From Methylobacillus flagellatus KT (GTDB lineage: Bacteria; Pseudomonadota; Gammaproteobacteria; Burkholderiales; Methylophilaceae), in assembly GCF_000013705.1 (NCBI RefSeq), contig NC_007947.1:1240001-1304000 (forward strand): a DNA stretch of 64,000 nt, read 5' to 3'. Below the pieces are notes generated by a model that was not told where the DNA came from, did not search any database, and was given only the letters and a program-made list of their open reading frames with translations. Positions 52,576 through 61,516 of the stretch are shown one piece after another; position 1 is the first letter of the stretch; each line of letters opens with the position of its first letter. Made by a program: the position numbers and the translations under genes.

Positions 52576-53583
52576 ATGATTGAAAATACGCGCCTACCCA
52601 TTACCGTGCTGACCGGGTTTCTCGGTGCCGGAAAGACCACATTACTCAACCGGTATTTGCGGCATCCGCAGGTGCAGGATACCCTGGTCATCGTCAACGA
52701 GTTTGGTGAAACCGGCCTCGATCACCTGCTGGTGGCGTACCAGTGCGACCAATCCATGCTAGCGCAGCCCATGGTGGTGGAGCTGAACAATGGTTGTCTA
52801 TGCTGCCAGCTGCGTACCGACCTCAAGCAAACGCTGAAGGACATTCATTGGCGCTTTTCCCGCAACGGCGTGCGGCAATTCAAGCGTGTGGTGATCGAAA
52901 CCAGCGGCCTGGCCGACCCCGCCCCTGTGCTACATACCCTGATGACCGACGCCTATGTCGCAGCAGCCTACCAGCTGGATGGTGTGGTCACGCTGGTCGA
53001 TGGACTGCTGGGGAAGGCGACCTTGCAGCATCACCCGGAAGCACTGAAGCAAGTGCAACTGGCAGACCGCTTGCTGGTTTCGAAGGCCGACCTGGCCGGC
53101 AGCGACACATTGCATCAGCTGGAGGCTTATCTTCATCAACTCAACCCTGTGGCGGCGCTGACCAGGCTGGATTCATCCCGGCCTGAGGCATCAGGGCCTG
53201 CGCTGTTGTTCGGGGCGGGGGCAACCGCAGGCTTTCCGCATTGGTTGTCAGCACTGGCGGCGCCGGCCCTGCATGGCGGGGAGGCCGCCTCCTTGAGCCT
53301 GTCGCTGGCCAGGCCTGTACCCAGGGCGGATTTCGAGCGCTGGCTAGATATATTGCGCGATGACACCAGCCCCGGCCTGTTGCGCCTTAAAGGCGTGTTC
53401 CACATTGAAGGGGAGCCCGACCCGATAGCGGTGCACCGCGTGCAGCACGTATTGCATGTGCCCGAGGCCTTGCCGCATTGGCAAGGCCGTGACCGGCGCA
53501 GCCAACTGGTGCTGATTACCCAGTCGGGGATCGGCAATGAGGAGAAGCGACTATTGCAGCCGCTTGCCAGGTTCCTGGATTAA
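52576..53583 (+). CDS. COG0523 (G3E) GTPase, CobW-like, 335 aa
   Basis: Metal-chaperone GTPase of the COG0523 family. Walker [10 protein letters not shown] lies near residue 14, the CxCC metal motif in NGCLCCQL (about residues 74-79), and the base-recognition SKADL near 170. The C-terminal CobW_C domain contains LRLKGVFHIEG and a His-containing VHRVQHVLHV. Family members deliver Zn or Co, or act in zinc starvation. It is one of three paralogues in this 3.5-kb stretch and converges on the second. It has no Zur-like box upstream that I can see. Confidence 0.88.
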   Translation: MIENTRLPITVLTGFLGAGKTTLLNRYLRHPQVQDTLVIVNEFGETGLDHLLVAYQCDQSMLAQPMVVELNNGCLCCQLRTDLKQTLKDIHWRFSRNGVRQFKRVVIETSGLADPAPVLHTLMTDAYVAAAYQLDGVVTLVDGLLGKATLQHHPEALKQVQLADRLLVSKADLAGSDTLHQLEAYLHQLNPVAALTRLDSSRPEASGPALLFGAGATAGFPHWLSALAAPALHGGEAASLSLSLARPVPRADFERWLDILRDDTSPGLLRLKGVFHIEGEPDPIAVHRVQHVLHVPEALPHWQGRDRRSQLVLITQSGIGNEEKRLLQPLARFLD

Positions 53584-53627
53584 AGACGATTGATCGTGCC
53601 CGCTCCGTGTTGACGTTTTCACCTCGC

Positions 53628-54650
53628 CTATACCTGCATCAACGCATCGCGGATCTTGATTTCATCCAGTCCCTTGCCGATCAGGACAATGCGGGTGATC
53701 GGCTCATCTTCGTCCCATCCTTGCAGCAGGTTGGGTGGGTACAGCGTATGGTGCACGGCATGCACTGCCAGTGGCGCGGGCTGGTCTTCGGCATGGATGA
53801 TGCCTTTCATGCGCAGCAGGTTTTCGCCATGGGTCGCGCAAAGCCATTGCAGCACAGGTTCGAGCTGTAGCCAGGTCAGCGGCTTGGGCATGGTCACGGT
53901 AAAGCTGCTGATCTCGTCCTCATGCACTGCTTGTGGCAGCATGCCGCGCCTGGCCTTGGAGCGGGACGGCGCACGCAGCCAGCGTTGCGGCTGCGCTTGT
54001 GTGCCGCCCGGGTTGAACAGGCCTGCATCAATTACCGCCGCGGGATCTATCTCGCCATGGCTGATGCGGTATTGGGTGGCGCCGGGGTTGAGTTCCTGCA
54101 GCGCAGCCGAGAGCGCCTCCAGGCTTTCCTCTGATGCCAGGTCTGTCTTGGTGATGAGCAGTACGTCCGCCACGGCGGCCTGCTTGCGTGCCTCTGCGTG
54201 CCCTGCGATCTGCTGCAGGCCGTAGGTGCTGTCTATGGTGACCACTACCGCATCCAGGCGATAGGTGGAGGAAATCACCGGCTCATTGAGCAGGTTGGCC
54301 ATGATGGGGCCGGGGTCCGCCATGCCGGTGGTTTCGATCACCAGGCGGGAAAAAGCGGGTATCGCTTCCAGCTGGCGCTTGAAGAACAGGTCACGCATGG
54401 TGTCTGCCAGCTCGTTGCTTAAGGTACAGCACAGGCAGCCCGACTCCAGCAGCACGGTGTTGTCGGCAATATGCTGGCTCTCGACGGTACGCGCGAGGAT
54501 ATGGTCCAGCCCGGCGCTACCGAGCTCGTTGATGATGACTGCGGTGTCCTTCATACCGGGGTGGTTGAGCAGTTTGTTGAGCAGCGTGGTCTTGCCGCTG
54601 CCGAGAAAACCGGTCAGCAACGTCACCGGGATGCGATGGTCCAGCGTCAT
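53628..54650 (-). CDS. COG0523 (G3E) GTPase, YjiA-like, 340 aa
   Basis: Second COG0523 paralogue. GFLGSGKTT (about residue 14), the metal motif SGCLCCTL and ITKTDL are intact; the C-terminal domain ends in LLRMKGIIHAEDQ and a His pair (HAVHHTLYPP) that may bind metal. It converges with the 335-aa gene (44 bases between stops) and follows the third paralogue by 125 bases on the same strand. The three differ enough in sequence to have different partners or metals. No catalytic loss is seen. Confidence 0.88.
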   Translation of the reverse strand: MTLDHRIPVTLLTGFLGSGKTTLLNKLLNHPGMKDTAVIINELGSAGLDHILARTVESQHIADNTVLLESGCLCCTLSNELADTMRDLFFKRQLEAIPAFSRLVIETTGMADPGPIMANLLNEPVISSTYRLDAVVVTIDSTYGLQQIAGHAEARKQAAVADVLLITKTDLASEESLEALSAALQELNPGATQYRISHGEIDPAAVIDAGLFNPGGTQAQPQRWLRAPSRSKARRGMLPQAVHEDEISSFTVTMPKPLTWLQLEPVLQWLCATHGENLLRMKGIIHAEDQPAPLAVHAVHHTLYPPNLLQGWDEDEPITRIVLIGKGLDEIKIRDALMQV

Positions 54651-54775
54651 TGATAAATTCCTTGATTGCCTTGAGGTTGTGGTGATGGTAGCCAGATGCC
54701 GTATTGCGGTGGCGGCATTCGCATTTTAAACGAGAATGGCAGTGCCTGGCTTAAAGACAAGCGTGCCAGCAGGAT

Positions 54776-55996
<1,221 letters not shown>

Positions 55997-56046
55997 GATA
56001 ATTCCTGGAGTTTGATGATGCTTAGAGAGTGACTAACAACACGCTC

Positions 56047-56097
56047 CTGGCGTTTTTGCCTTGCTACTCGTACTGCCGCAGCTGAGTGTCTAGCCAG
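56047..56097. repeat. dispersed structured repeat, copy B
   Basis: Related to the element at 31755-31820: it shares TGGCGT, TTGC, a CTGC/GCAG core and GTGTCTAGCC. The ends here are CTGGC and GCCAG (56047-56051, 56093-56097), still complementary though the bases differ from copy A. It is in the gap between the DksA paralogue and the ZigA-like gene. Confidence 0.55.
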
Positions 56098-56130
56098 ACC
56101 GCCTTACTGAGATTGGTGAGCCGTTTTTCG

Positions 56131-56550
56131 TTAGTGGCTGTATTGGCGCTCGCGCCTTTCATGCCGCTCCTGTGCCTCCAGCGCAAGGGTGGCAGTCGGG
56201 CGGGCGAGCAGGCGCTGCAGGCCGATAGGCTCGCCGGACTCTTCGCAATAGCCGTATTCGCCATCGCGGATACGCTGCAATGCCGCGTTGATTTTCTTTT
56301 CCAGCTTGCGCTCACGGTCACGCGTGCGCAGTTCCAGTGTATGCAGTTCTTCCTGCGTGGCACGGTCGGCTGGATCGGGAAATTCTTCGTGTTCTCTCAA
56401 GTGTTTGCTGGTTTCGGCAGCGTTGTGGCGAATATGGGCGAGCTGCTGTTCGAGCAATCGTTGGAAGAAGGCGAGCTGCTGCGGATTCATGTAATGGTCG
56501 TCAGGCATGGCAAGCAGTTCTTCAACGCTGACGATATCTAGGTTCAACAT
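56131..56550 (-). CDS. DksA paralogue lacking zinc-finger cysteines (DksA2-like)
   Basis: RNA polymerase secondary-channel protein of 139 aa. The coiled-coil tip keeps the DPADRA motif (59-64; DxxDxA) needed for activity with ppGpp. The C-terminal zinc finger is broken: only C102 remains of the four Cys; S105, A123 and A126 take the other places. This matches zinc-independent DksA2, which replaces DksA in zinc starvation in Pseudomonas. Two palindromes upstream and a zur gene beyond them support that. ATG at 56550 sits close after the palindromes. Confidence 0.9.
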   Translation of the reverse strand: MLNLDIVSVEELLAMPDDHYMNPQQLAFFQRLLEQQLAHIRHNAAETSKHLREHEEFPDPADRATQEELHTLELRTRDRERKLEKKINAALQRIRDGEYGYCEESGEPIGLQRLLARPTATLALEAQERHERRERQYSH

Positions 56551-56563
56551 GGCTTTGGCTAAT

Positions 56564-56582
56564 AATGCAACAATGTTGCATT
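56564..56582. promoter_or_regulatory. Zur-type operator, site 1
   Basis: AATGCAACAATGTTGCATT is a perfect palindrome with core TGCAAC-N3-GTTGCA, centred 23 bases upstream of the DksA paralogue start. A second copy lies 38 bases further upstream. Location between dksA2 and zur suggests binding by the adjacent Zur/Fur-family protein; assignment is by context, not by a known consensus for this organism. Confidence 0.65.
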
Positions 56583-56603
56583 TTAGGGTGGGGCGACTTT
56601 ATA

Positions 56604-56618
56604 TGCAACTATGTTGCA
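56604..56618. promoter_or_regulatory. Zur-type operator, site 2
   Basis: TGCAACTATGTTGCA repeats the core of site 1, with the centres 38 bases apart. On the minus strand TATAAA follows it and may be the -10 box of the dksA2 promoter, so binding at both sites should block transcription. Confidence 0.6.
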
Positions 56619-56700
56619 ATTAATTTTGTTTCAGGGGAGATTGATACCTTGGATGTGCAATGGCAGGCCCGCTTGGTGAGAAAAGCCCTGCCGGGAGGGA

Positions 56701-57120
56701 TCAGTTAGCTACGGAATTACAGTGGTCGCATTGACCTTTTATATTGAGTTCGACCGACTCGACGGTAAAATGGGAGGGAACGCTATTGGGAATGCGCGGC
56801 TTGACTTCGTCCAGGCAAAATATCTTGCCGCAGGATGAGCATTCGAAATGCGCATGGTGGTGCTTGGCATTGCGCTGGGTGAGCTGGAAGCGCCTGGCGC
56901 GGTCGTCGCCCATGATAGGATGCACGAGGTTGCATTCCACCAGCCAGTCGAGAACGCGATACAAGGTGACGCGGTCAAAGGGGGCTTCCTGGGTCAGGGT
57001 TTGCAATATTTCATGATGCGTGAGTGGGAATTCCGACTCCATCAGAACATTCAATACGGCAACACGTGAGGAGGTCGGGCGCTGCCCAATCTCATGTATC
57101 ATTCGTTCGGCGTTATGCAT
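56701..57120 (-). CDS. zur: Fur-family repressor, probably Zur
   Basis: Metal-responsive winged-helix regulator of about 139 aa. The N-terminal DNA-binding domain has GQRPTSSRVAVLNVLM and VTLYRVLDWLVE; the metal domain has HHHAHFECSSCGKIFC and the C-terminal CDHC, giving two CxxC structural zinc pairs. Zur is preferred over Fur because dksA2 and COG0523 genes adjoin it. The ATG at 57120 (MHNAERMIHEIGQRP) seems the better start; the frame opens nine codons earlier. It is divergent from the RNB gene. Confidence 0.8.
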   Translation of the reverse strand: MHNAERMIHEIGQRPTSSRVAVLNVLMESEFPLTHHEILQTLTQEAPFDRVTLYRVLDWLVECNLVHPIMGDDRARRFQLTQRNAKHHHAHFECSSCGKIFCLDEVKPRIPNSVPSHFTVESVELNIKGQCDHCNSVAN

Positions 57121-57145
57121 AGGCGCTAAATTACAGACAATCATC

Positions 57146-57167
57146 ACGTGCCGTCAACAGGGCACGT
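57146..57167. repeat. hairpin in the leader of the RNB gene
   Basis: ACGTGCC and GGCACGT form a perfect 7-base stem with an 8-base loop, ending 15 bases before the ATG at 57183. It lies in the 62-base divergent space with zur, so it could be an operator or an mRNA leader structure. Confidence 0.5.
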
Positions 57168-57182
57168 CCAAAAAGCAGGATT

Positions 57183-59051
57183 ATGAACGTATTTTTTGAA
57201 GAAGAGGGCAGTTTCAAGGTTGCCTCGGTCATGACGGAAAACCCCAGCTCTCTCCAGGTGGAGGCCATTTCCGGCAAACGCTCCAAGATCAAGTCCGCCA
57301 ACGTATTGATGCGCTTCGAAGGCGCATTGTCGGGATTCATGGAAAGCGCCAGCGCAGAGGCCGAGGGCCTCGATGTGCCATTCCTGTGGGAATGCTGCGG
57401 CGAACCCGAGTTCGGTTTCGAGGAGCTTGCCGAGGAGTATTACGGCGGCAAGCCGACTTCCATCCAGGCGGCCGCCATTGCTATCCGGCTGCATAGCGCT
57501 CCCATGTATTTCTATCGCAAGGGCAAGGGGCGTTACAAGGCCGCCCCCGAGGAAACCTTGCAGGCCGCGCTGGCGGGGCTGGAAAAAAAGCGCCAGCAAG
57601 CCGAGAAAGTGGCGCAGTATGTGGAGCAGCTCAAGGCCGGGCAGTTGCCTGCCGAGTTCGATGGCAAGGTGATCGATGCCTTGCTCTACCAGCCCGACAA
57701 GAACAGCCTGGAATGGAAGGCACTGGAGCAGGCGGCAAGTGAAACCAATCAGCATGTCGTGCGCGTGCTGGCGTCGTGCGGTGCGATTGCATCCGTGCAT
57801 GACTACCATCTCGGCGCATTCCTGCGGGAATACTTCGCCGAAGGGCAGGGCTTCCCCGACATGGAGCCGCCCATCGTGCCGAGCGATCTGCCGCGCGCCG
57901 AGGCTGAGGCATTCAGCATCGACGACAGCACCACCACCGAGATCGACGATGCCTTCACAATTGTGCCGTTGGCCGATGGCGTGGTCAGGGTAGGCATCCA
58001 TATTGCTGCACCGGCGCTCGGCATTCTGCCGGGCAGCCAGCTGGATCAGGTTGTCATGCAGCGGCTTTCCACCGTCTATATGCCGGGCCACAAGATCACC
58101 ATGCTGCCGGATGAAGTGGTGGCGCCGTTCAGCCTGAACCAGGGCGAGTGGCGGTCGGCGCTTTCGCTTTACCTGGACGTGGCGCCCGACTTGAGCATCG
58201 TTAAGCGGGAAAGCCGCGTCGAGCAGGTCAAGGTTGCCGAGAACCTGCGCCATGACACGCTGGAACCTTTCTTCAACGAAAACACACTGGATCAAGACAC
58301 GGGACATCCCTATTGGCAGCGACTGCTGTTCCTGTTCCGGCTGGCCGAGTCGCTGGAAAAGGCGCGTGGCAAATATGACCCTACACGTCCGGTCCAGCTC
58401 GACTACAGTTTCTATGTGAACGATGGCCGGGTGCGCATCCTGGCGCGCCGTCGCGGCGCACCGATCGACAAGCTGGTGGCCGAACTCATGATCGAGGCCA
58501 ACAGTCATTGGGGAGGCCTGCTGGCCGAGCACCATGTGCCGGGCATTTACCGTGCCCAGAACGGTGGCAAGGTCTACATGACGGTCAAGGCCGAGCCGCA
58601 CCAGGGACTGGGTGTGAGCCAGTACAGCTGGAGTACCTCACCATTGCGCCGCGCGGTGGACCTGGTCAACCAGCGCCAGATCATCTCGGTGGTGCAGGGA
58701 GATGAGCCTGTCTACCCACCAGGCAGCGACGATCTGGCCGTGGTGATGCGCAACTTCGACCTGACCTACAACGCCTATAACGAGTTCCAGACACGCATGG
58801 AGCGTTACTGGTGCCTGCAATACCTGCTGCAGGAAGACATCCATGAGATCGGCGCCACTGTCTGGCGCGAGAGCCTGGTACGCCTCGACGGCATGCCGCT
58901 GATCGCGAAGGTGCACGGAATGCCCGAGCTGGCGCCCGGCAGTCGCGTGAGGATTGAAATCCAGAAGGTCGATACCTTGCTGATCGAGCTCGAAAGCCGC
59001 TTCAAGTCGATGGAGCATGCCGAAGCCGCGGCAGAAAGCGAGGCGGCCTGA
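57183..59051 (+). CDS. RNB-domain exoribonuclease (RNase II/R family), 622 aa
   Basis: 3'-5' RNA exonuclease. The RNB core shows the acidic active site FSIDDSTTTEIDDAF (about 244-258), SVYMPGHKITMLPDEV-type sequence with the family proline loop, and the substrate end SPLRRAVDLVNQRQI. The N-terminal OB-like and C-terminal S1-like parts are shorter or diverged compared with E. coli RNase II and RNase R. A ribosome site AGCAGGA precedes the ATG. The stop overlaps the next start as TGATG, so the two are coupled. Likely bulk mRNA or structured RNA decay; the exact class is uncertain. Confidence 0.88.
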   Translation: MNVFFEEEGSFKVASVMTENPSSLQVEAISGKRSKIKSANVLMRFEGALSGFMESASAEAEGLDVPFLWECCGEPEFGFEELAEEYYGGKPTSIQAAAIAIRLHSAPMYFYRKGKGRYKAAPEETLQAALAGLEKKRQQAEKVAQYVEQLKAGQLPAEFDGKVIDALLYQPDKNSLEWKALEQAASETNQHVVRVLASCGAIASVHDYHLGAFLREYFAEGQGFPDMEPPIVPSDLPRAEAEAFSIDDSTTTEIDDAFTIVPLADGVVRVGIHIAAPALGILPGSQLDQVVMQRLSTVYMPGHKITMLPDEVVAPFSLNQGEWRSALSLYLDVAPDLSIVKRESRVEQVKVAENLRHDTLEPFFNENTLDQDTGHPYWQRLLFLFRLAESLEKARGKYDPTRPVQLDYSFYVNDGRVRILARRRGAPIDKLVAELMIEANSHWGGLLAEHHVPGIYRAQNGGKVYMTVKAEPHQGLGVSQYSWSTSPLRRAVDLVNQRQIISVVQGDEPVYPPGSDDLAVVMRNFDLTYNAYNEFQTRMERYWCLQYLLQEDIHEIGATVWRESLVRLDGMPLIAKVHGMPELAPGSRVRIEIQKVDTLLIELESRFKSMEHAEAAAESEAA

Positions 59052-59854
59052 TGTTCAGAGTGGGGCGCAAGATTGCGCGCAGCATACACAAGGCCATTAC
59101 CAGCGAAGACAGTGTCGATGTAAGCGAGCTGGACGGCGTGCGTTCCCTGCACCTGGGGTCGGACACCATCCAGAGCTCAATGCGCATCAAGGATCCGTAT
59201 GCGCTGGAACTGCGCTATTCGCGCGGCATGATGGTCTACCTACTGTTCCAGAAGCAACCGCGTGACCTGGTGGTGCTAGGCCTGGGCGGCGGTTCGATTC
59301 CCAAATACGTTTACCACCACCTGCCGCAGGTAAAGACGCGGGTGGTGGAAATCAACCCGCGCATCATCGAGGTGGCGCGCAGCCATTTCTTCACTCCGGA
59401 AAACGACGAACGCTTCGAGATCATCGAGGGCGACGCGGCTGCTTTCCTGCGCGACAACCCGGCCACGACTTCCATGCTCATGATGGATGCGTTCGGTAGC
59501 AATGGCTTGCCTCCCGACCTATGCTCGCAGGATTTCTTCGACTCCTGCTTTGAGGCGCTGACGCTGGATGGCATGTGCGCGATCAACCTATGGGGCAGCG
59601 ACAAGCATTACGATGTCTACCTGCAGCGCATCGAGACCAGCTTTCATGGTCGCATCCTGGTGATGCCCACGGGCAGGCCTGGCAATGTAGTCGTGTTCGG
59701 CTTCAAGCGCGCGCCTAACGACCTGCGCTGGAGCACGCTGCGCGTTCGCGCCAAGGCGCTCGAAGCCGAGCACAAGATCGAGTTCCTTGAGTTCGTCGAG
59801 CGCTTGCGCGAGCACAACCCGAGTACTAGCAACCGCTTGTTGCTGGAATCCTAA
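59051..59854 (+). CDS. spermidine synthase-like protein, 267 aa
   Basis: Rossmann-fold protein of the polyamine aminopropyltransferase family. The SAM-type motif GLGGGSIPKYVYHHLP (about residue 77), VVEINPRIIEVAR and MMDAFGSNGLPPDL follow SpeE order. The N-terminal beta domain of true spermidine synthases looks shortened, and the catalytic Asp loop is DAFGSN, unlike the DSTDP of SpeE, so it may not make spermidine. Such proteins are common next to nuclease genes in betaproteobacteria. Cytoplasmic; coupled to the RNB gene. Confidence 0.75.
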   Translation: MFRVGRKIARSIHKAITSEDSVDVSELDGVRSLHLGSDTIQSSMRIKDPYALELRYSRGMMVYLLFQKQPRDLVVLGLGGGSIPKYVYHHLPQVKTRVVEINPRIIEVARSHFFTPENDERFEIIEGDAAAFLRDNPATTSMLMMDAFGSNGLPPDLCSQDFFDSCFEALTLDGMCAINLWGSDKHYDVYLQRIETSFHGRILVMPTGRPGNVVVFGFKRAPNDLRWSTLRVRAKALEAEHKIEFLEFVERLREHNPSTSNRLLLES

Positions 59855-59873
59855 CAAGCCTTCAGGATACCGC

Positions 59874-61031
59874 ATGCATTATCAGTTTTTTGCCACTTGT
59901 CCGCGCGGACTGGAACCTCTGCTCGAAGACGAGCTGAACAGCATCCGTGCGCGGCAAATCAAGCCGACCGACGGGGGCGTGGGTTTCGCCGGGGACATGC
60001 TGCTCTGCTACCGTGCCAACCTCGAGAGCCGTATTGCCACGCGCATCCTGCTGCAAGTCGGCAAGGGGCGCTACAGCAACGAGGATGAGCTCTACCAAGG
60101 CGCATACAAGATTGACTGGGTGCAGTGGTTCGAGGTGGAACAGGATTTCATGGTCAAGGTGACCGGCGTGAGGTGCCCGCTCAAGAGTCTAGAATTCGCG
60201 ACCCTGCGTATCAAGGACGCCATCTGCGACCGCTTCCGCGAGGAAGTCGGCAGCCGGCCTTCCATCGATACCCGCGAGCCGGACGTGCGTGTGCATGCCT
60301 ACCTGGGAGCCGAAGAATACCAGCTTTACGTGGATACTTCCGGCAATGCCTTGTATCAGCGTGGCCTGCGCCGCGCCAGCATCGAGGCGCCGTTGCGCGA
60401 GAACCTGGCGGCAGGCATCCTCAAGCTGTCGGGCTGGCAGCCTGGCACACCCTTGCTCGATCCGATGTGCGGTAGCGGGACGTTTCTGCTCGAGGCAGCG
60501 ATGATCTCGCTGGATATCGCGCCGGGGAGCAACCGCAGCTTCGGTTTCGAACGGTTGAAGAACTTCAATGCCGGCGCATGGCAATCCCTGCTCAAGCAAG
60601 CCAAAAGCCGGGCCAAGCCTGTGGCATTCCAGGGTATCTACGGCAGCGATGCGGACCTGCGCGCGGTGAGGATAACCCGTAAGAATCTGGAGCAGGCCGG
60701 GCTGCTGGACGCGATGCAAGTCGCCCATCGCGAGTTCACCGATGTGGTGCCTCCCGCTGCCGAGGGTATCCTGGTCGCCAACCCGCCGTACGGGGTGCGA
60801 ATCGGCGAAGATGAGGAGCTGGCGGCGCTCTATCCCAAAATGGGCGAGGCGCTGAAAAAGAAGTTCGCCGGCTGGAACGCCTATTTCCTCACCAACGACA
60901 TGCGCCTGCCCAAGCTGATGCGGCTATCGCCTACCAAGCGCACACCATTGTTCAACGGCCCGCTGGAATGCCGCGTGTTCGAGATCAAGATGGTGGCCGG
61001 TTCCAACCGCAAGGAGAAAAGCAATGACTGA
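59874..61031 (+). CDS. THUMP-domain rRNA methyltransferase, RlmL-type
   Basis: SAM-dependent N2-guanine methyltransferase of the RlmL family (23S rRNA G2445 in E. coli), 385 aa. It has an N-terminal ferredoxin-like and THUMP region (FFATCPRGLEPLLEDEL), SAM motif LLDPMCGSGTFLLEAA (about 195) and catalytic VANPPYGVRIG (about 302). It lacks the RlmK half fused in E. coli. I start at ATG 59874 (MHYQFFATCPRG) because family similarity begins there and AGGA precedes it; the frame opens 29 codons earlier. It overlaps the next gene by 8 bases. Confidence 0.88.
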   Translation: MHYQFFATCPRGLEPLLEDELNSIRARQIKPTDGGVGFAGDMLLCYRANLESRIATRILLQVGKGRYSNEDELYQGAYKIDWVQWFEVEQDFMVKVTGVRCPLKSLEFATLRIKDAICDRFREEVGSRPSIDTREPDVRVHAYLGAEEYQLYVDTSGNALYQRGLRRASIEAPLRENLAAGILKLSGWQPGTPLLDPMCGSGTFLLEAAMISLDIAPGSNRSFGFERLKNFNAGAWQSLLKQAKSRAKPVAFQGIYGSDADLRAVRITRKNLEQAGLLDAMQVAHREFTDVVPPAAEGILVANPPYGVRIGEDEELAALYPKMGEALKKKFAGWNAYFLTNDMRLPKLMRLSPTKRTPLFNGPLECRVFEIKMVAGSNRKEKSND

Positions 61032-61401
61032 TGACAGCATCCGGCCGGATTCCCTGGAAAACCTGCGCGCGCGGATCAACCACTTTGTCGCCGAGCGCGA
61101 ATGGGACCAGTTCCATACGCCCAAGAACCTGGCCATGGCGATGATCGTGGAAGCGGCAGAGGTGGTGGAGCACTTTCAGTGGGACAGCCCGGCTGAGAGT
61201 AGCACGCTGACCGATGAACGCAGAACCGAGATCGGTCACGAGCTCGCCGATACCTTCGTATACTTGCTGCGTATTGCCGAGGTATGCGGTATCGACCTGA
61301 TTGCGGCAGCCAATGCCAAGATAGACCTCAACGCGAAGAAATATCCCGCTGACAAGGCGCGTGGCAGCAACGCCAAATACACCGCATACCAGGAGCAGTG
61401 A
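61024..61401 (+). CDS. MazG-like nucleotide pyrophosphohydrolase, 125 aa
   Basis: Small all-helical dNTP pyrophosphatase of the RS21-C6/dCTPP1 type. Metal ligands lie in MIVEAAEVVEHFQW and RRTEIGHELADTFVYLL (ExxE ... ExxD). The family removes odd or oxidised nucleotides from the pool. Its start overlaps the rRNA methyltransferase gene by 8 bases in another frame, so the two are coupled. No fused second domain. Confidence 0.85.
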   Translation: MTDDSIRPDSLENLRARINHFVAEREWDQFHTPKNLAMAMIVEAAEVVEHFQWDSPAESSTLTDERRTEIGHELADTFVYLLRIAEVCGIDLIAAANAKIDLNAKKYPADKARGSNAKYTAYQEQ

Positions 61402-61516
61402 TCGTTGGCGAATCACCGACAGGCTTGCTTGCATGATGAGGTCGAACGACATGTCGGAGACAGCATCTGTTGCTACTATTGAACCTATTTAACCTGAAAA
61501 TCCAGCCAAAGAAGAA

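Noticed and set aside
57144..58601. 485-codon minus-strand frame opposite the RNB gene
   Set aside because: Covers the intact RNB core in antisense, runs into zur control DNA, and has shadow-type composition.
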